Source of the DNA: Chloroflexota bacterium
Lineage (GTDB): Bacteria; Chloroflexota; Dehalococcoidia; Lucifugimonadales; GCA-2719675
Assembly (NCBI GenBank): GCA_002719675.1
Contig: PBID01000003.1
Span: 117,948-181,947, forward strand
DNA: 64,000 bases
Direction of reading: 5' to 3'
The notes under the pieces were generated by a model. That model did not search any database, had not been told where the DNA came from, and saw only the letters and a list, made by a program, of their open reading frames with translations. The position numbers and the translations under genes were made by a program. Below are positions 46,335 to 55,407 of the stretch, one piece after another. The stretch's first letter is position 1. Each line of letters begins with the position of its first letter.

Positions 46335-47018
46335 TTAGTCTTTTGCTATTTTTAAGCCAACTGACACAGACCAAATTGTAATTAACAAAAAGCCAATGCC
46401 TGTAATTTGGTTTCCTGCTTCGATGCTAACAACAGGATTGACAATCAAAATTCCAACTAGGCCGACAATTCCGGTTATGATAGCTAACCATCCAACAGGA
46501 ATAAAAGAAATTGCACCCTTAAAATCAATGTTTCTATATGCTAGGCCGATCAAAAGCCATCCAGTGAAACATAGAAGGCCTCCAACAATTCCGGCGCCTA
46601 CGCTAGCAGCCTGAGTGTATCCACCAGCGACTGCAATAGCTCCAGCTGTAGCGGTGTCTCCGCCAGCACCAGCTGCTACAAACTTTTCACCCATAGCAGT
46701 TAATGCAGTGCCACCAGCTAGGCTTACTATAAAAATTACAACACCAACAGTTACGCAAAATGTTCCTAAAGTTTCACATGTGCTTTTAGCTTTGCCTTCA
46801 AGGCTTCTTAGTCCAGCTACATGGACAGTTAAGCCAACTCCAATCAAAACAATTTGAATTGACTCCATCAATCCAGCACTAGCTGCGCTGTTTGTAAGAA
46901 TAGTTTTGATGTCATCAACCTCAGTGTTAAAGCCTATGCTAAGTTGCCATAGGATGTATCCTATAAAAGCTGCAACAACACCGATTGATAATGTTAATCC
47001 CGTGCCTTTTGAATCCAT
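46335..47018 (-). CDS. Polytopic membrane protein of unknown function, probably highly expressed
   Basis: I do not recognise a family. The 227-residue protein has about six hydrophobic segments, rich in Gly, Ala, Ile and Val, joined by short loops. One Gly/Ala/Thr-rich loop (GAGGDTATAGAIAVAGG) lies near the middle. The start is ATG 47018 with AAAGGAA 7 bases upstream. A near-consensus promoter (TTGACA, 17 bases, TATCTT) precedes it. By eye, its codon use and GC are richer than those of neighbouring genes, which suits an abundant protein. A long inverted repeat follows the gene. Confidence 0.8.
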   Translation of the reverse strand: MDSKGTGLTLSIGVVAAFIGYILWQLSIGFNTEVDDIKTILTNSAASAGLMESIQIVLIGVGLTVHVAGLRSLEGKAKSTCETLGTFCVTVGVVIFIVSLAGGTALTAMGEKFVAAGAGGDTATAGAIAVAGGYTQAASVGAGIVGGLLCFTGWLLIGLAYRNIDFKGAISFIPVGWLAIITGIVGLVGILIVNPVVSIEAGNQITGIGFLLITIWSVSVGLKIAKD

Positions 47019-47052
47019 AATAAAATTCCTTTCGATCAATATACGTATGGAT

Positions 47053-47081
47053 AAGATATATATAGTTTCAGTTGTTGTCAA
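47053..47081 (-). promoter_or_regulatory. Strong candidate promoter for the 227-residue membrane protein
   Basis: Read on the minus strand, TTGACA (47081-47076) matches the -35 consensus exactly. TATCTT (47058-47053) lies after a 17-base spacer. The transcription start would be near 47046, leaving a short leader with a good ribosome-binding site. It is the best consensus promoter I saw in the window. Confidence 0.6.
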
Positions 47082-47236
47082 ATGATTTCATATTTCCTAG
47101 AAATCAATCGATAAGCTTAGTGTTTTGGATAATAGTGATGGTTTTAATACAAATTTCTGGAAATATGAATGGATATTGTTATACTAATTTATGTCGAAAT
47201 TATGATGCAACAGTCCTTTAAAAAGGAAAAGAAAAA

Positions 47237-48355
47237 ATGCTTGAAAGATTTAAAGCTGATCAAAATGAAATGGTTTTTGTTGAGAGTAAATCGTTAAAGA
47301 AAATCTCAAAAGAGATTTTGGTCAAAGAAGGAATGAGGCCAAGTTTTGCAGCTTCGGTATCAGAAGCTTTGGTAGCTGCCGATATGAGAGGGGCCGACAC
47401 ACACGGAGCATCTAATTTGATTCAGCCATATGTGGATTGGATTAGAAATAAGAAAACAAATCCCGACCCTATATTGAGGAAGGTTCAAGATTTTGCTGCG
47501 ATCGCGAATTTTGATGCTGATAATGGACTTGTTACCGGCTTTGGTAAAGAAGCAATGAATATTGCTGTCGATAAAGCAAAAAAGTTTGGTGTAGGCGTAG
47601 TTACTATCAAGAACGCAGGTCATTCAGGAGCTATTGGAACTCATGCAATGCATGCAGTTGAGAAAGATATGATCGGAATGGTTATGACTGCGGTAAACCC
47701 TATAGTTGTTCCTACATTTGGCGCAGAGCAGCGCTTAGGGACTAATCCAATTGCAGTTGCTGCGCCTGCTAAAAACGAAGCTGATTTTTTGTTTGACGTG
47801 GCAACTAGTACTATTGCAGGAGGCAAAGCAAAATTAGTTGAATTAGCTGGGAAAAAACTGGGGGCTTATACAATTGCAGAACCAAATGGAGAGCCAATTA
47901 AAGATGAGGTTTCCTTGCCTGACATGACATTTGAGGATGTTCTGTTCTTGCCATTTGGCGGCACAAGGGATTCTGGTTCTCACAAAGGCTATGGGTTTGC
48001 AATGATAGCTGAAATCATGAGTGGTATTTTGTCTGGGTGTGAGTCATTGATGATCAATAATAGCAGAGATGATCCTAGGGGTGCTTTAAACAGTCATTTT
48101 TTTGCTGCTTTTAATATCGCAGCATTTGGGGATGTTGAAAAATTTAAAACTAACATGGATCAAATGCTAATAAAGCTTAAAGAAACAAAGCCAAGCCCAG
48201 GGAATAACAGGGTAATATATCCCGGCTTACTTGAGAGAGAAGAAGAGATATTTAGAATAAAAAATGGAATTCCTATACACAAAAATTTAGTTGAATGGCT
48301 AGATTCATTATCTAAACAATATGGCATAGAAAAAATACACCGGAGAAGAGGGTAG
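47237..48355 (+). CDS. Malate/L-lactate/ureidoglycolate dehydrogenase family (LDH2/MDH2) protein
   Basis: This 372-residue NAD(P)-dependent oxidoreductase has the distinctive LDH2 fold. The catalytic His lies in GADTHGASNL. VTIKNAGHSGAIGTHAMHAV and LGTNPIAVAAPA are family motifs, and the GGTRDSGSHKGYGFAMIAEI segment is typical. AAGGAA lies 9 bases before ATG 47237. An extended -10 element (TG, one base, TATACT at 47180-47185) is upstream. The substrate (malate, lactate, ureidoglycolate or another 2-hydroxyacid) cannot be assigned. Confidence 0.9.
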   Translation: MLERFKADQNEMVFVESKSLKKISKEILVKEGMRPSFAASVSEALVAADMRGADTHGASNLIQPYVDWIRNKKTNPDPILRKVQDFAAIANFDADNGLVTGFGKEAMNIAVDKAKKFGVGVVTIKNAGHSGAIGTHAMHAVEKDMIGMVMTAVNPIVVPTFGAEQRLGTNPIAVAAPAKNEADFLFDVATSTIAGGKAKLVELAGKKLGAYTIAEPNGEPIKDEVSLPDMTFEDVLFLPFGGTRDSGSHKGYGFAMIAEIMSGILSGCESLMINNSRDDPRGALNSHFFAAFNIAAFGDVEKFKTNMDQMLIKLKETKPSPGNNRVIYPGLLEREEEIFRIKNGIPIHKNLVEWLDSLSKQYGIEKIHRRRG

Positions 48356-48380
48356 AGCAAGTAACTTTGGGTTTAGTTTT

Positions 48381-49418
48381 TCATACAGGATCGGCTGGCT
48401 TGATGTAAGAAACTTGTATTGTTTCTTTAGAAGATAATTCGGCTTGAAAGTTTTTTAGGGTAAACAAATCGGTGGATTTTTTTGAAATATATGCCAGGCC
48501 GTAGTATGATCCATTGCTAGGGTTTTTTGACAGTGAAGTTAAAACACCAAATGGCTTCCCTTCTATATATAAATTGCTTGGGAGGGCCTTACTAATTTCA
48601 GAGGATTTAAATTCAATTAAACATAGTGTATTTTGGACTTTTTTATATGTGTCTAGTCTAGCTATAACTTCTTGGCCAACATAACATCCTTTATTGAAGC
48701 TGATGGAGTTAATGAGATTACCTTCAAGAGGGTTATATTTATCAGTGAGTTCTTTTCCAAATTCAGGTATTCCGCTAGAGACTCTAAACGCTTCGATTGT
48801 TTCAGGTTTTACAAATTGAAAATCGAAGCTTTCGGCAGTTTTTGTGAAGGAATCATCTAGTATTTTTTTGCTAGTTATATTTCCCATAATGACAAATGCG
48901 GGTTGCTTCATAAAATCAGTTCTTATTATCTTGAAGTTATTATTATTAATTGAGGCTTCAAGGACAGTAAACGGAGATATGAAGGAGGGTAGCTTGGTAA
49001 ATAATTTGCCCAGCAAAACTTGAGATTTAGGTCCTGAAATTTTATACATACATTTATTTTCAGTAACCTTTTTAACCTCTACATCTTCGCTAAATGTAAA
49101 AAATTCGATATGCTCCATTACTTTAGATTCATTATTCAGGGATGTAAATGCGATCAAATGATTTTCTGTTCGAAAAATTTGCAACACATCCAAAATCTTT
49201 CCTTTGTTGGACGTGATGACAGTTTGAATACCCTGATTTACCTGTAAATCTTCAAGATTATTAGTGGATAGTCTGTTTAACAGATCTAAAGAATCGCTTC
49301 CAAAAAACTTTAGTATTCCATATGTGGGAAAATCAATGATTCCCGCGGACTCAGAGAGGGCTATATATTCTTTCAAAGAATAATTTTTTATTTCAGAAAT
49401 GGTTTTTTGTAAGGACAT
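48381..49418 (-). CDS. ygfZ: YgfZ/GcvT-like folate-binding protein
   Basis: This 345-residue protein of the GcvT fold supports iron-sulfur cluster assembly with folate as cofactor. The YgfZ signature KGCYVGQEVIARLDTYKKV is present, with the functional Cys, and LSTNNLEDL plus TSNKGKILDVLQIFR appear in the N-terminal half. It is encoded 43 bases after the A-type iron-sulfur carrier gene on the same strand. This supports an iron-sulfur role over glycine cleavage, since no gcvH or gcvP is present. Confidence 0.87.
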   Translation of the reverse strand: MSLQKTISEIKNYSLKEYIALSESAGIIDFPTYGILKFFGSDSLDLLNRLSTNNLEDLQVNQGIQTVITSNKGKILDVLQIFRTENHLIAFTSLNNESKVMEHIEFFTFSEDVEVKKVTENKCMYKISGPKSQVLLGKLFTKLPSFISPFTVLEASINNNNFKIIRTDFMKQPAFVIMGNITSKKILDDSFTKTAESFDFQFVKPETIEAFRVSSGIPEFGKELTDKYNPLEGNLINSISFNKGCYVGQEVIARLDTYKKVQNTLCLIEFKSSEISKALPSNLYIEGKPFGVLTSLSKNPSNGSYYGLAYISKKSTDLFTLKNFQAELSSKETIQVSYIKPADPV

Positions 49419-49461
49419 ACCAGAAGACCTTTATACACGGTTTATTAAATAGTAAAAACCG

Positions 49462-49818
49462 CTATACGCTAAACGAAGTGCCGCAACCACAACTGGTTTT
49501 AGCATTTGGGTTATTGAAGACAAAACCCTTGCCGTTTAGTCCCCCTGAATACTCTAATTGAGTTCCTGCGAGAAAAACATAAGATTTTTTATCAACAAAA
49601 ATAGACATACCGTGTTCATTGATTATTTTATCGTCAGGCATTGGTTCGTCAACTAGGTCGAGAGAATAAGTCAGGCCTGAACAACCGCCACCTTTCACAG
49701 AAACCCTGATATGTGCATCAGGTTTACCTGCTTCACTTGCAAACGACCGGACATGTGTAACAGCTTCCTTAGAAATGGAGATTGTTAACGGTTTTGGTTG
49801 TTTTTTACTAGATACCAA
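49462..49818 (-). CDS. A-type iron-sulfur carrier protein (IscA/ErpA family)
   Basis: This 118-residue protein delivers iron-sulfur clusters to apo-proteins. The three conserved ligands are visible: Cys in GGGCSGLTYSLDLVD and the C-terminal TSCGCGTSFSV pair. A short polar N-terminal extension precedes the domain. The start is TTG 49818 with AAGGT upstream. It lies ahead of the YgfZ-like gene in a two-gene unit, and its targets probably include complex I and the 2Fe-2S corrinoid activase. Confidence 0.92.
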   Translation of the reverse strand: MVSSKKQPKPLTISISKEAVTHVRSFASEAGKPDAHIRVSVKGGGCSGLTYSLDLVDEPMPDDKIINEHGMSIFVDKKSYVFLAGTQLEYSGGLNGKGFVFNNPNAKTSCGCGTSFSV

Positions 49819-49976
49819 AGCTTTACCTTAATGTGTTGAAATAAGTGTAAATTATCCAATGTATATAAATTTTATGCAATCATCGAAGTTAATGTCAACA
49901 TAATGTACGTTGTTTAGGAATGAATTAATTGAATAAAAAATTGTCTTAGTATGTTAGAATTGTTTCCTAACAAAAT

Positions 49977-50330
49977 GGGGACGCGTGGATTCGACAGGAG
50001 GATCTTGTACTGGATTGCAAGTCGAGGACCATCTACCTCGTAAAAAGATGGAAAAACTTAAACGGCAACTCACAAGAAGTAGCCCTAGCCGCTTAAATAG
50101 CAGCTACGTTCATCTGTTTCTCTCCTCGAAGGAATAGAATGAGCGCCGTAAATCGAGGCGCTGTCTAGTTGATGTCAATTGGACTAGGCTTAAGACTTTA
50201 TTGACTGGCTGTCACGTACAACTTCGCTGGGAGGTGTGGTGATAGTGAGACTGAAATCCAGATAAGCTTGTAGCATATCTTGATGCAAGACCTTTTGGAC
50301 GGGGAGTTCGACTCTCCCCCGTCTCCACCA
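49977..50330 (+). ncRNA. ssrA: Transfer-messenger RNA (tmRNA)
   Basis: The 354-base RNA has the one-piece tmRNA plan. The 5' end GGGGACG pairs with CGTCTCC at the 3' end to form the acceptor stem, followed by a discriminator A and an encoded CCA. The T-arm has a GGGAG/CTCCC stem and the loop TTCGACT. The tag frame runs from GGC (50064) to TAA (50094-50096) and encodes GNSQEVALAA, ending in the usual ALAA proteolysis signal. The resume codon appears to be Gly, not the common Ala. An extended -10 element (TG, one base, TAGAAT, 49952-49960) lies just upstream. Confidence 0.96.
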
Positions 50331-50375
50331 ATTTGCTATTTATAAAGAAGAATAAAATCTTTTAAGGTGGACGCT

Positions 50376-51671
50376 TTGTCTTTAATAAAATTTGCACATG
50401 CATCAGATCTTCATTTGGGGGCTCCATTTTCAGGCATATCTAAAACAGAAGATTCTGACATTAAGGATAAGTTAGTCAAGGCTACGTATTTAGCATATGA
50501 CAATTTAATTTCAAAGTGTATTGATAATGATGTTGACGCATTGATACTTTCTGGTGACATTTTTGATCTTGCTGATCACAATTATTTAGCACAGCAAAAA
50601 TTTAAACAAGGCGTTGAGAAATTAGATTCATTTAGTATTAAAGTGTTTGCTTGTAGAGGAAATCACGACCCGTTAGACGGATGGGATCCCAAATTGATAA
50701 TGCCCAAAAACTATAAAGAGTTTGGCCCCAAGGTGGAAAGTTTTCCTGTTTTTGAAGATGAACCTAATAAAGTGGTTGTTCACGGTGTTAGTTATCCCAC
50801 CCGGGAGGTTTTAGTCAATCTAGTTGAAAAAGAGTTTTCGCAATCAAAGATTAATAAGAAATTTTTCAATATTGGAGTGTTGCATGCTAATGTTGGAAAC
50901 AATTCGGAGCACGCCCAGTATTCTCCGTGCTCAATATCGGATTTGTCTGATACAGGACATGATTATTGGGCACTAGGCCATATACATAAAAGGCAGATTT
51001 TGAAAGAAAGAAATCCTGCAATAGTTTATTCTGGAAACACACAATCAAGACACCGAAATGAACCAGGAGAGAAAGGATTTTATATTATTGATGTTGATGA
51101 AAATAAAGAAATTAACATGCAGTTTGAAGCGGTTGATGTAGTTAGATTCGTTGATTTATCAGTTAGTATTCAAGGGGCTCAATCAATTGAAGGTTTATGT
51201 AGAAAAATAGATGAATTAATCATGAGTCAATACAGGAAATCTTCATCAATAGATCTGGTATTAAATATTATTATAACTGGCTCAGGTGTTCTTCACGAAG
51301 ATTTTGCTAAAGGCCGTTATAAAAAAGAAGAGATACTTCAAATAATTAACGAAAACTGGGCAAACAAAACTCCGTTTGTGTGGTGTGGAAATTTGATATT
51401 AGAAACCAGTCGTGAAATTAACAGAGAAGAATTGAAAAAAAGAGATGATTTTGTGGGGAACTTTTTGTTAGAAGTTGATATTTGGAAAAATAATCCTCAA
51501 AAACAAGAAGACATTTTAGAAATAATCCAAGAAGAATTATATAAAAACAACAAATTTTCGAAATATCTTGCAGGTAGTTTTTTTAAAGATTTGAATATTG
51601 AAGAATTAATTAATCATGCAGACAGATTAAGCCTTTCAAAATTGTTAAGAGAGGCCCCTGATGAAGATTAA
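50376..51671 (+). CDS. DNA repair exonuclease, SbcD/Mre11-like (YhaO-like)
   Basis: This 431-residue metallophosphoesterase has the metal-binding motifs HASDLHLGAPF, LSGDIFDLADHNY, CRGNHDP and ALGHIHKRQIL in order, and a C-terminal helical region. Start TTG 50376 is chosen because AAGGTGG (50364-50370) is then 5 bases upstream; GTG 50367 lies inside that site. It overlaps the next gene, an SMC/Rad50-like ATPase, by 11 bases, so the two form a translationally coupled nuclease-ATPase pair that probably processes DNA ends. Confidence 0.9.
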   Translation: MSLIKFAHASDLHLGAPFSGISKTEDSDIKDKLVKATYLAYDNLISKCIDNDVDALILSGDIFDLADHNYLAQQKFKQGVEKLDSFSIKVFACRGNHDPLDGWDPKLIMPKNYKEFGPKVESFPVFEDEPNKVVVHGVSYPTREVLVNLVEKEFSQSKINKKFFNIGVLHANVGNNSEHAQYSPCSISDLSDTGHDYWALGHIHKRQILKERNPAIVYSGNTQSRHRNEPGEKGFYIIDVDENKEINMQFEAVDVVRFVDLSVSIQGAQSIEGLCRKIDELIMSQYRKSSSIDLVLNIIITGSGVLHEDFAKGRYKKEEILQIINENWANKTPFVWCGNLILETSREINREELKKRDDFVGNFLLEVDIWKNNPQKQEDILEIIQEELYKNNKFSKYLAGSFFKDLNIEELINHADRLSLSKLLREAPDED

Positions 51672-54273
51672 AACAATATTTATCGATGGATTTGGAGAAC
51701 AAAACGAAAAACTTTTTTCTTTGGACAAGCCAATATCAATTTTTAAAGGCTCTAATGAAGCGGGAAAAACTACGGTGTTAGAGTTTATTAGGACAATTTT
51801 GTTTGGGTTTGATAAAAGAAAGACTAGGAAATCCGAATGGTTTAAACCTTTACGCGGCGGCCGGCATGGAGGCCACATTGTTATTGAAAAAAAAGACGGT
51901 TCGGTATTTCGAATACAACGATATCAAGATAGAAAAGAGAATGTTTCAGTTTTAAATGATAGAGGCCAGGATTTGGGGGAAAATATATTACAGCAAATCA
52001 TTGGCGGAATTGACAGAGAAGCTTTCGAACAAAAATATGCATTTGGGATATATGATTTAGGAAACACGGATGATTTTGATGTTAATCAAAAATTGTATGA
52101 TGCTGGCCTGGGAGCTGAACTTGGGGCAACTTTGACTGAATTTGAAAAAGACAAAAAGGAGTTGCTTGAATTAGGCAAAGGAACTAGAAACAGATTCTAC
52201 CAAGCAGCGGAGACTCTTGATGGAATAGAAAATCAAATTAAAGAAATTGTTTTAAAATCTAAAGATTATTCAAAACATCAAGACAGCAAAAAAGATTTGC
52301 TTGAGGAAGTAAGTGTAATTAGTAAAAAAATTCAAGAATTGCAACAACTGCAGAAGATAAAGACGAACTTAAAGCAAGCATTTCCTGTTTGGAAGAAATT
52401 ACAGCTTTCGAAGTATAAAGCCAAAGAACTTGAGGTGTACAAAAATTTCCCACGTGATGGTAAAGAGAAGTTAAGTGAAATAGAAAATCAAATTAAATCT
52501 GCTGTCGAAAGCTTTGATGAGGAGAACAAAAAATTTCTTAAACATGAAAAGGTTTATTCTGAATTAATTATTAATCAAGAGCTCTTGGATGACGAAGAAA
52601 ACATATTAAATTTAAGGAATGATTTAATAGGGTTTTCTTCTTTAGTAGATCAAGAATTACCACAACAACAGAAGGGTAGAGAAAAGGAAGAGAATGAATT
52701 ACAAGTGAAAATAAAAGAATTGTCAAACGATTGGGTTGAAGACGATTTAATTTCATTTGATACATCTCTTACAATGATCGCAGAAGTTGAAAAATTTGCA
52801 AAAGATCGCCAAGAGCTCAGTGATTATACTCAAAAGACAGGGATCAAGAAATATTCAGCTTTGATTCAAGGCATAGCATTAGGTGTTTCAAGCTTGGGGT
52901 TGTTTTTTGAAAATATATTTGAAAGATTTATCTCATTATCTATGGGTGCAATTGCGATATTATTATGGAATTTATGGATTTCAAAGGAGCCTTTAGGCGA
53001 AAAAAGTAATTTGAAAGAAGTCGAATTTAACTCTAAATGGGAAGAATTCAAAATAAAATATAATTTTCCATCACCAGCATCCCCAGAGGGTGCTTTAAAA
53101 TTTTTAGAAAAAGTTCAACAAGCTAAGATCATTCAATCTTATTTAAAACTGACTAGAGAGAGGGCGAATGATACTCAATTAAAAATATCACGCTTTAGAG
53201 GCCAAGTAGATGTTCTAGCAAAAAAACATTGTTTTACTTTTACCAATAATAACAAACAAGTCCAGGAATATATTGCAATAGCAAAAAGAATTATTGATAA
53301 ATTTGATGAGGAAAAAGAGAAAATTTTATCTAGAGAAAAACAAGAAGAATTCTTACATGATACTAAACAGCGAAGACAAAAACATGAAAGTGCTTTAAAA
53401 AATCTTAATGAAAATTTAAAAAATCTTTTTGAAAACGTAGGATGTGACTCTAAGCTGGAGTTTGAAGTCCACGCAAAAAACGCGGAAGATTTTGAAGATT
53501 TTCAGAACGATGTAAAGGGAAAAGAAGAAAATATTTTCGTATTAGCGGTGGCAGTTTCAAAAACATTAGAAAGTTTTCAGACAGAGTTATCAAGATTTGT
53601 TCCAGAAGAGATTGATGCTGAATTGAATGACATGTCTGTGGGACTGGCGCAACTTGAGGATAAGAAAGAAGAATTACTACAGGGAATAGGTTCAATCAAC
53701 GAGATGTTAAAGCAAATTGAAGCCAAAAATAACATTGAGGCTTTGCAACTAGATAGATCTTTTTATATTAAGGAACTTAAAGACCATGCGTTAGGGTGGT
53801 GTCAATTAAGAATAGCAGAGAAAATATTGAGAGATGTTCAAACAAAATATCAAGAGGAAAAACAACCTGCTGTACTCAAGTTTGCGGAGAGGTATTTCAA
53901 AAAAATTACTTCTGGCAAGTATACAAAAATATATGTAGATACTGCGGAGGCAAATGATTCTCCAGTTAAGGTGTTACAAGAAAATGCTTTAATTAAAACG
54001 CCAGATCTATTAAGTGGCGGAACAAAAGATCAACTGTTTTTATCAATGAGGTTGGGGGAAATTATGAACCATGCAAAATCTTCAAACATAGAATCTTTAC
54101 CTGTAATTTTTGATGACATTTTGGTTAATTCAGATCTCGAAAGATCTAGTAAAATTATTGATACTCTTTCAGAAGTGTCTGAAGAAAACCAAATAATATA
54201 TTTCACCTTTAACCCTGTTGTAGTTGAAGGTTTTTCTAAACTTGGCAGCCAGTGCGAAATAATAGAATTATAG
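51661..54273 (+). CDS. SbcC/Rad50-like AAA ATPase (YhaN-like) with mid-protein hydrophobic hairpin
   Basis: This 870-residue partner of the upstream nuclease has Walker A GSNEAGKTTVLEFIR near the N-terminus, then GRHGGHIVIEKK. Two long coiled-coil regions follow. The C-terminal half has signature LLSGGTKDQLFLSMRL and Walker B LPVIFDDILVNSD. In the middle (about residues 400-445) lie two hydrophobic segments, GIALGVSSLGLFF and SMGAIAILLWNLW, that could form a membrane hairpin, a feature reported for YhaN-type proteins. No zinc-hook CxxC was seen, unlike true SbcC/Rad50. It may tether DNA-end processing to the membrane. Confidence 0.87.
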   Translation: MKIKTIFIDGFGEQNEKLFSLDKPISIFKGSNEAGKTTVLEFIRTILFGFDKRKTRKSEWFKPLRGGRHGGHIVIEKKDGSVFRIQRYQDRKENVSVLNDRGQDLGENILQQIIGGIDREAFEQKYAFGIYDLGNTDDFDVNQKLYDAGLGAELGATLTEFEKDKKELLELGKGTRNRFYQAAETLDGIENQIKEIVLKSKDYSKHQDSKKDLLEEVSVISKKIQELQQLQKIKTNLKQAFPVWKKLQLSKYKAKELEVYKNFPRDGKEKLSEIENQIKSAVESFDEENKKFLKHEKVYSELIINQELLDDEENILNLRNDLIGFSSLVDQELPQQQKGREKEENELQVKIKELSNDWVEDDLISFDTSLTMIAEVEKFAKDRQELSDYTQKTGIKKYSALIQGIALGVSSLGLFFENIFERFISLSMGAIAILLWNLWISKEPLGEKSNLKEVEFNSKWEEFKIKYNFPSPASPEGALKFLEKVQQAKIIQSYLKLTRERANDTQLKISRFRGQVDVLAKKHCFTFTNNNKQVQEYIAIAKRIIDKFDEEKEKILSREKQEEFLHDTKQRRQKHESALKNLNENLKNLFENVGCDSKLEFEVHAKNAEDFEDFQNDVKGKEENIFVLAVAVSKTLESFQTELSRFVPEEIDAELNDMSVGLAQLEDKKEELLQGIGSINEMLKQIEAKNNIEALQLDRSFYIKELKDHALGWCQLRIAEKILRDVQTKYQEEKQPAVLKFAERYFKKITSGKYTKIYVDTAEANDSPVKVLQENALIKTPDLLSGGTKDQLFLSMRLGEIMNHAKSSNIESLPVIFDDILVNSDLERSSKIIDTLSEVSEENQIIYFTFNPVVVEGFSKLGSQCEIIEL

Positions 54274-54285
54274 AATTGTAATTTG

Positions 54286-55167
54286 ATGGTTAATAATTTT
54301 AAGAACTTTTTTTCATTTGGCAGTTTAATGTTATTGATTAAAGGGTTTGCTATTGGATCAGCAAATATAATCCCAGGCTTATCAGGGGGAACAATTGCCT
54401 TTGTGACGGGGATTTATGAAAGATTATTGTTGTCCATCAATTTACTTTATAGTCGAAAAGTTTTAAGTATGGCATTTCGGCTTCGATTTAAGGAGTTATT
54501 TGATGCTATTGATATTAAATTTTTATTTTTGATTTTAGTCGGGACTTTGGGAGGGATTTTTTTAACAGCAAAATATATAGAGCTGTTATTAGAAAAATTC
54601 CCTTTATTATTTTTTTCTTTTTTGTTTGGGTTAATGTTGGGGGCGGCTTTACTTCTTGGGAAAGAAGAAAAAGTTTGGGATAGGGAAACTTTTTTTCATT
54701 TGATAGCCGGCTGTTTCTTAGGGTTTGCTTTAACTATAGTATTTCCTGAAATTCAATCAGAAAGTATGTTTTTGGTTTTGGGAAGCGGGATTCTTGTTGC
54801 TGGTGCTATGATTTTGCCAGGAATTTCAGGGAGTTATATTTTACTAATTACAGGAAATTATGAAAGAATGATTTCTGCGATAAACATATTTGATTTAGAG
54901 GTTTTATCAATTTTTGCCCTAGGGTTTGTTGGGGGCATTATATTATTTGCCAGGATTATTAAGCGCTTTATTGAACAATCTAGAAAAAAAACATTTTCTT
55001 TACTTGTTGGCGTTGTATTAGGATCATTGAAGAGCCTTTGGCCTGGTTATGTTATTCCTGATATTGTATTGGGCAGCAATGATATATTGGCAATGTCAAT
55101 TTTGATTCTTGGGGGCTTTGTTGTTGCTTTGGGAATCCCCTTAGTTGCCAGTATTACTAAGAAATAA
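54286..55167 (+). CDS. DUF368-family membrane protein (possible undecaprenyl-phosphate translocase)
   Basis: This 293-residue polytopic membrane protein has the DUF368 signature: IGSANIIPGLSGGTIAFVTG near the N-terminus and its inverted counterpart GAMILPGISGSYILLITG in the second half. These reflect an internal inverted repeat. Some DUF368 proteins have been shown to flip undecaprenyl phosphate for reuse in envelope synthesis; that role here is by family analogy. ATG 54286 is preferred over TTG 54283, though neither has a clear ribosome-binding site. A structured RNA candidate follows. Confidence 0.88.
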   Translation: MVNNFKNFFSFGSLMLLIKGFAIGSANIIPGLSGGTIAFVTGIYERLLLSINLLYSRKVLSMAFRLRFKELFDAIDIKFLFLILVGTLGGIFLTAKYIELLLEKFPLLFFSFLFGLMLGAALLLGKEEKVWDRETFFHLIAGCFLGFALTIVFPEIQSESMFLVLGSGILVAGAMILPGISGSYILLITGNYERMISAINIFDLEVLSIFALGFVGGIILFARIIKRFIEQSRKKTFSLLVGVVLGSLKSLWPGYVIPDIVLGSNDILAMSILILGGFVVALGIPLVASITKK

Positions 55168-55373
55168 GGGTAAACTAATGTGCGAGACTGGCCGACCCTG
55201 CTCTATAAGGTACTGATTAAGGTTGTTTTGTCCATCAGTCCCTTAAGAGGGGCTGTCTGGGAATATTACTTCTCCTGACAAACGTGCTTTGGGGCCCCAT
55301 AGACTCTTGGGTTGAGCGGTCTGTACGAGTAATAAATACTCGGCAGGGCGGCCGTCGCTATATCAGTTTACCT
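55168..55373 (+). ncRNA. Unidentified structured RNA candidate
   Basis: About 205 bases directly after the DUF368 gene are GC-rich against an AT-rich genome and fold into a closed multi-branch structure. The ends pair: GGTAAACT (55169-55176) with AGTTTACC (55365-55372), GCGA (55182) with TCGC (55355), GGCCG (55190) with CGGCC (55349), and CCCTG (55196) with CAGGG (55344). Inside are four hairpins: 55201-55250 (CTCT/AGAG, TAAGG/CCTTA, ACTGAT/ATCAGT), 55248-55298 (GGGGC/GCCCC, TGTC/GACA), about 55302-55324 (AGAC/GTCT), and 55326-55342 (CGAGTA/TACTCG). No open frame fits. I saw no RNase P, SRP, tmRNA or riboswitch signature. 6S RNA is the closest alternative but not supported by a clear central bubble. 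Confidence 0.65.
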
Positions 55374-55407
55374 CGTGCCATACATTAATTTCAAAATTTG
55401 TCCTCTT

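Noticed and set aside
55168-55373. Reading the structured region as RNase P RNA, SRP RNA or a cobalamin riboswitch
   Set aside because: None of the invariant core motifs of these RNAs could be found on either strand, and the gene downstream has its own promoter.
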